A program made the position numbers and the translations under genes. From Stachybotrys elegans (Eukaryota > Ascomycota > Sordariomycetes > Hypocreales > Stachybotryaceae): DNA of 64,000 bases. The stretch spans positions 62,001 to 126,000 of the forward strand of contig JAGPNK010000032.1 in assembly GCA_020746835.1 (NCBI GenBank), given 5' to 3'. Position 1 is the stretch's first letter; each line of letters opens with the position of its first letter. Positions 59,672 to 64,000 of this stretch are shown in pieces. The notes beneath the pieces were generated by a model, which worked only from the letters and a program-made list of their open reading frames with translations, was not told where the DNA came from and did not search any database.

Positions 59672-61293
59672 ATGACTTCTTTCTCTGGGGAAAGCACCGC
59701 TATCTTCGCTCTCGTTGCTACACTCACCTACATTTTATTCCGCAGAATGGCTCACGACGCTCGTGAGCCGCCTTTGGCGTCGTCGTCAATTCCCATCATC
59801 GGCCATGCCATCGGCCTGGCCCGCCGCTCTTTCGAGTACTATGTCGATCTCAGGTACGTGCTAAGTTGCCGCTATTTGTGTAGTGCAGGTCTGTTGACAG
59901 CAAGGACAACAGCAAGCAGACGAATGCGCCGATTGTTACCGTCTCTCTGCCCGGACAGAAGATGTATGTTGTCACCAAGCCTGACCTGATCCAGCAAGCG
60001 CAGAAGCAGCACCGCACCTTGGCATTCCCACCCATCGCGGCCAAGTTCGCTACCACGGTGGTTGGCCTTAGCAAGGAGGCCCAGGTTATCCTTGCCGACA
60101 ATGTCAATGGCGACGATGGTGATCACGGCTTATCGATGGAGACGTACACTGCCATGCGGGTCGCCCTGAAGCCCGGCCCCGAGTTGGATGATATGAATCG
60201 TGCCATGCTCGCTGAGATCAACAAGATGCTCCATCAACTGTCTGCAGAGACCGGGACAAAGCTTAGTCTGTATGCTTGGCTACAGGACAGCCTTACTGTG
60301 GCTACGACACGCGCCATCTACGGTCCTATGAATCCTTTCGAAGATAAGGAGATTGCAGATGCGTTTTGGGATTTCGAAGAGGGTCTCATGTCTATCGTCA
60401 TTGGTTTCCTGCCATCTCTCACAGCTCGCAAGCCTGTCGCTGCTCGAAACAAGGCTGTACGCGCGTTTCAGGAGTATTACAAGAACGGTGGCATAGAGCA
60501 GGCATCAGCCTACGCCAAGAGTCGCTACGAGGTGGAAGTCTCCAACAAGTTCCCGCCCGAGGACATTGCAAGGTCCTCAGTGGGCGGCACCATCGCGCTG
60601 CTCGTCAACACAGTGCCTGGTGTCTTCTGGACTATGCTTCACATATTCTCCTATACAGGCCTGCTGCAACAAGTCCGAGCTGAGATTGACGCCTGCACTA
60701 GAACCTCCGACCCCGTGAGTGATGGGGACAACGTCACCAACACCATCGACGTCGCTACGCTCAAAGAAAACTGCCCGCTCCTACTGTCTACCTACCATGA
60801 GGTCCTCCGCTACCGGACCATAGGATCATCTGTGCGTGAAGTTAGAGAGGACACAGAGCTGGGTCCCTTCCTCTTGAAGAAGGGAGCCATGTTGCAGATG
60901 CCCGCCCGTGTTATCCACACTGATGCGTCTTGCTGGGGAAACACTGACTTCAACCCTAGCCGATTTTTACCAGAAGAGAAGAAGAGCCGGCCGGGTGATA
61001 TCTGCTTCCGTGCCTTTGGAGGCGGGAAAACGCTGTGCCCTGGACGCCACTTTGCAACAAATGAAATTCTTGCTGTTGTTGCGTTGTTTATTGCACGGTT
61101 TGATGTAAAGGAGCCAACGGGAGGGTGGAAGATGCCTACTACAACTAAGACCAACGTCGCAGCAGCTGCCATGGGGCCTGATAATGATGTTGATATTGAA
61201 TTTATGACACGAGAAGGATTCAAGGGTATCAGCTGGGCGGTCAAGCTCGAGGCGTCTGATAAAATCTTCTCGATTGTATCTGAGGACTTATAA
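59672..61293 (+). CDS. cytochrome P450 monooxygenase (3), CYP7/CYP8-like haem loop
   Basis: Two exons, 59672-59853 and 59901-61293 (524 residues), with a 47 bp GTACGT...CAG intron. Features: N-terminal membrane segment (IFALVATLTYILF), an ASSSIPIIGHAIGLAR hinge, a poorly conserved I-helix (GGTIALLVNTVPGVFW, without the usual AG-x-D/E-T), EVLR as the ExxR pair near residue 355, FNPSRFLPEE and the haem loop FGGGKTLCPGRHFA with ligand Cys440. The GGGKxLCPGR loop and the missing acid-alcohol pair in the I-helix are traits of the sterol 7-alpha-hydroxylase/prostacyclin synthase group and their fungal relatives. The enzyme may therefore act on oxygenated or peroxide-type substrates, which is inference. 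The gene is intact. Confidence 0.9.
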
Positions 61294-62215
61294 ACTACCT
61301 CTAAGATAGTATTTTACTTGCCTATCGTTATTATTTGTTCTACGGTGATAATGAAACGACGTATACAATCTCTGGTGGAAGCAGTAGACAGCCAGTAAGC
61401 AGTAGGGGCGGTGCCATATTAAGTTTGTCATTATAGCTGTTCCAACAAGTTGAGTGCTGGTGATGATACATGCTGCGAGAGGTGCGCGAAAGCGGCTAAT
61501 ATCGTGTTGCTACAATTCAGGTTCTTGGGGTCTGGGCGTGCATCGTGGTAATAAATACCTCTTCGCAATGACAGGTGAAACTTGGACTGCTACCTTCCAG
61601 TCGTTGGATGAAATATGGCTGCTTCCAGAAGTGGAAATTGCCATCCTCATGAGGCCAATGAGGTCGGCAGGCCTATGTTCATGATCTGATGCGTGCTGGT
61701 CCCGATCTGTCTGGTAGAACTAGAGACTGCTAATTAGATGATTTATGCGAGCTCATTATTTCCAAACATGGCTTTGTCTATAAGGCTCATAGTTTTGACT
61801 TACCGCAATGGTACAATTGACAACGTATATGCGGTTTGGAAAATGACTTCTAGGTCCTTTGGGGGCAGACAAGTGTTAATCGTGCAATCAAGTGATGAGG
61901 TTTTGTTTCAACATGGGTATTGCGAGTCCTGGCGACTTTCCGTCTCTATTGGCATTGCCCTAGAGCCCGTTGCAGACGGCCAATAACTTCCACCAACACT
62001 CTGGCCTCTGAAGCCAGCTGGCCGCTTTCCAAGAACGAACATCGCTCTCCCCATCAGAGGTTCAGGAAGTACTGCTCGAATAAACAGTTAACATTTATAC
62101 AACGCGTACTAAGCGATCCTACCCTATGTCTCATGTTCTACAGGCTGGTGCCCATTAGTTTCCACCTTGCGCTCAGACAATGATTTCAGCCGGGGCCTGC
62201 TACCTATACTACCAG
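61294..62215. other. intergenic, no gene seen
   Basis: 3' flank of P450 (3) up to the abrupt edge of the last AT-rich block. Small frames only. Confidence 0.5.
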
Positions 62216-64000
62216 TGGTGAGAATAGCTATACTACTGGTAGTAAGAATAGCTAAATTATATAAGTAGTATATAGTAATAAGGGTTATATAACTACTTAA
62301 TATAAATATATTAAATAAAGCTATAGAAAGTATATAAATTATAGCTTTTACTATAAGCTATATTAAATACTAGAATATATAAAAGGAATAGTTTTTTTAA
62401 GGAAAGTATATAGTTAGGTTTATAAAGAGATATTAAAGTAAGTTATAAGCTTTAAAGCCTTACTATAGTATAGTATATTACTATTATTTTAGCTTCTATA
62501 TTAAATAGTTAATTAGTTAATATATAGTTTTATTAATATATTATAATTAAGTATTATTATAGATTTATATATATAAATACTTTAGTCTTTATAAAGTATT
62601 TCTTTTTTTATTTTTCTTTTTTATCTTTATATAAACTCTATATAAAAAGAATAGCTAACTAAAATAATAATAATACTTTTTAAAGTCTTTTTAATAATAA
62701 AAATACTTTATTACTAAAATATATAGTTTATCTTTTCTAAGTTTAAGTCTAGGCTTTTTATTAATTATAAAGAGGCTTTACTAATCTCTTTTTAAGCTTT
62801 TAATAGCCCTTTTATAATAATAACTAAATAGTTTATATATTTACTAAAATCTCTAGTAATAACTAAAGTATATAGTACTCTTTACTTTATTCTATTAAAA
62901 TACCTTTTAATATTAAGATATAAATAGAGATCTAGGCCTCTCTAGAGGCTCTTTTTAATTCTACCTAGTACTAAACTAATCCTTATAATAGATAAATAGT
63001 AAATACTATCTATTATTATTTACTTTAAGACTAACTAATATATATTAATATTAATTATAGTATTTAGAATATTTAAGCTATATAGTATATAGATTATCTT
63101 TAAAATATATATTAATAATAGTAGTAATAAACTAATCTAAATATAAACCTAATATAGTTAGTATTAGTTATTTAGTTTTATAATAGCTATTATTATAGTA
63201 ATAATATAAAGACTTTAGGTATAGTATAGCTATAAAGTACTTCTAGGGTAGAGATAATTTAGAATCTAAGTATAATCTAAAATATTAAAAGCTTAAAGCT
63301 TTACTTTAGTTATATAAGCTTTAAAAGATATATAACTATAGTTTAAAGTAAATATTAATAAAGCTTAATATATAATAAAAAGAAAGTAATAATATTACTT
63401 ATACTTTATTTAAATATTTATAATATCTATAGTATATCTAGCTATTGTTTATAATATTATTTTAAATACTTTAAAGCCTTTAGTAATTTAAATAAAGTTA
63501 GTTAGCTATTATTTAGACTATTTATTTATAAACTTAGGTATTCTTACTCTTTTTATAGTTAAAATAGTTTATTTTCTTTTTATTAGTCTATAGTTAAAGC
63601 TCTATATTTAAATTATTACTATACTATTTATCTATTTATTTATAGTTATTATAGAAGTTTAAATTAAAATTAGAATATTATATTAGTAGATTTACTGCCC
63701 TTTAATATACTTTATTATTATATAATCTTATAGACTATATAGTATACTATTTTTATAGGTCTTTTTATATTATTAAAAAATTATAAAAGGGTATTATACT
63801 AAGAGATCTCTTTAAGTTAAAAATAATAATATTAATAGTAATAAGACTAAAGGTAAGGAAATAGTTACTAATAGTATTTTTACTACTATATATAAAGTTA
63901 ATAATAGTACTTATATAATTAATATATAAATTAGCTAAAATACTATACTTAAAGATAAAATTAAAGCTATAGAGAGTATTATAATTATAAAGGGAGTAAT
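62216..64000. repeat. RIP-degraded AT-rich block 3 (runs off the window)
   Basis: TpA-saturated sequence without open frames, as in blocks 1 and 2. The transition near 62215 occurs within a partly duplicated segment in which AGAATAGCTA recurs about 30 bp apart. Transposon class not identified. Confidence 0.8.

Overview
The window looks like nuclear DNA from a filamentous ascomycete (Pezizomycotina; the exact lineage cannot be read from sequence alone). Evidence: genes with short 43-65 bp GT-AG introns and CTNAC-type branch points; fungus-specific families (HET, Zn2Cys6 regulator, RTA1-like, Hce2/Ecp2-like, several P450s); and a two-compartment layout in which gene-bearing, GC-balanced DNA alternates with extremely AT-rich, TpA-saturated blocks. 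Those blocks are almost devoid of CpA/TpG and open reading frames, the signature of repeat-induced point mutation (RIP).

Layout. 0.6-3.1 kb: decayed remnant of a large gene (minus strand). 3.2-14.3 kb and 14.9-21.2 kb: RIP-degraded repeat blocks with small unmutated islands at about 14.3-14.9, 15.7-16.2, 16.7-17.1 and 21.2-21.6 kb. They hold a roughly 1.15-1.3 kb interspersed repeat whose copies are nested and flanked by 14-21 bp direct repeats. 22.1-30.0 kb: a complete but dead Ty3/Gypsy-type LTR retrotransposon with two 376 bp LTRs, minus orientation. 30.0-62.2 kb: the gene-bearing region. 62.2-64.0 kb: another RIP block.

Gene-bearing region. 32.2-34.1 kb: a HET-domain gene cut by one in-frame TAG. 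35.5-36.8 kb: a four-exon secreted protein gene. 38.6-40.3 kb: an intact P450. 40.7-45.2 kb: relics that together look like a dead PKS-NRPS-type secondary-metabolite locus (frameshifted adenylation domain, broken trans-acting enoyl reductase, truncated methyltransferase-like fragment), with an Hce2/Ecp2-like effector gene between them whose expected ATG is ACG. 46.1 kb: a seven-helix membrane protein. 48.7-61.3 kb: an alpha/beta-barrel protein, a Zn2Cys6 regulator, an RTA1-like membrane protein and two more P450s. This resembles the accessory part of a biosynthetic cluster without a backbone synthase inside the window.

Most notable: the short repeat family behaves like a target-primed retroelement (variable target duplications, copies truncated at one constant side, self-nesting). 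One 113 bp unmutated copy at 48.0 kb provides a pre-RIP reference. Homology statements rest on motif recognition by eye; no database search or computation was run.
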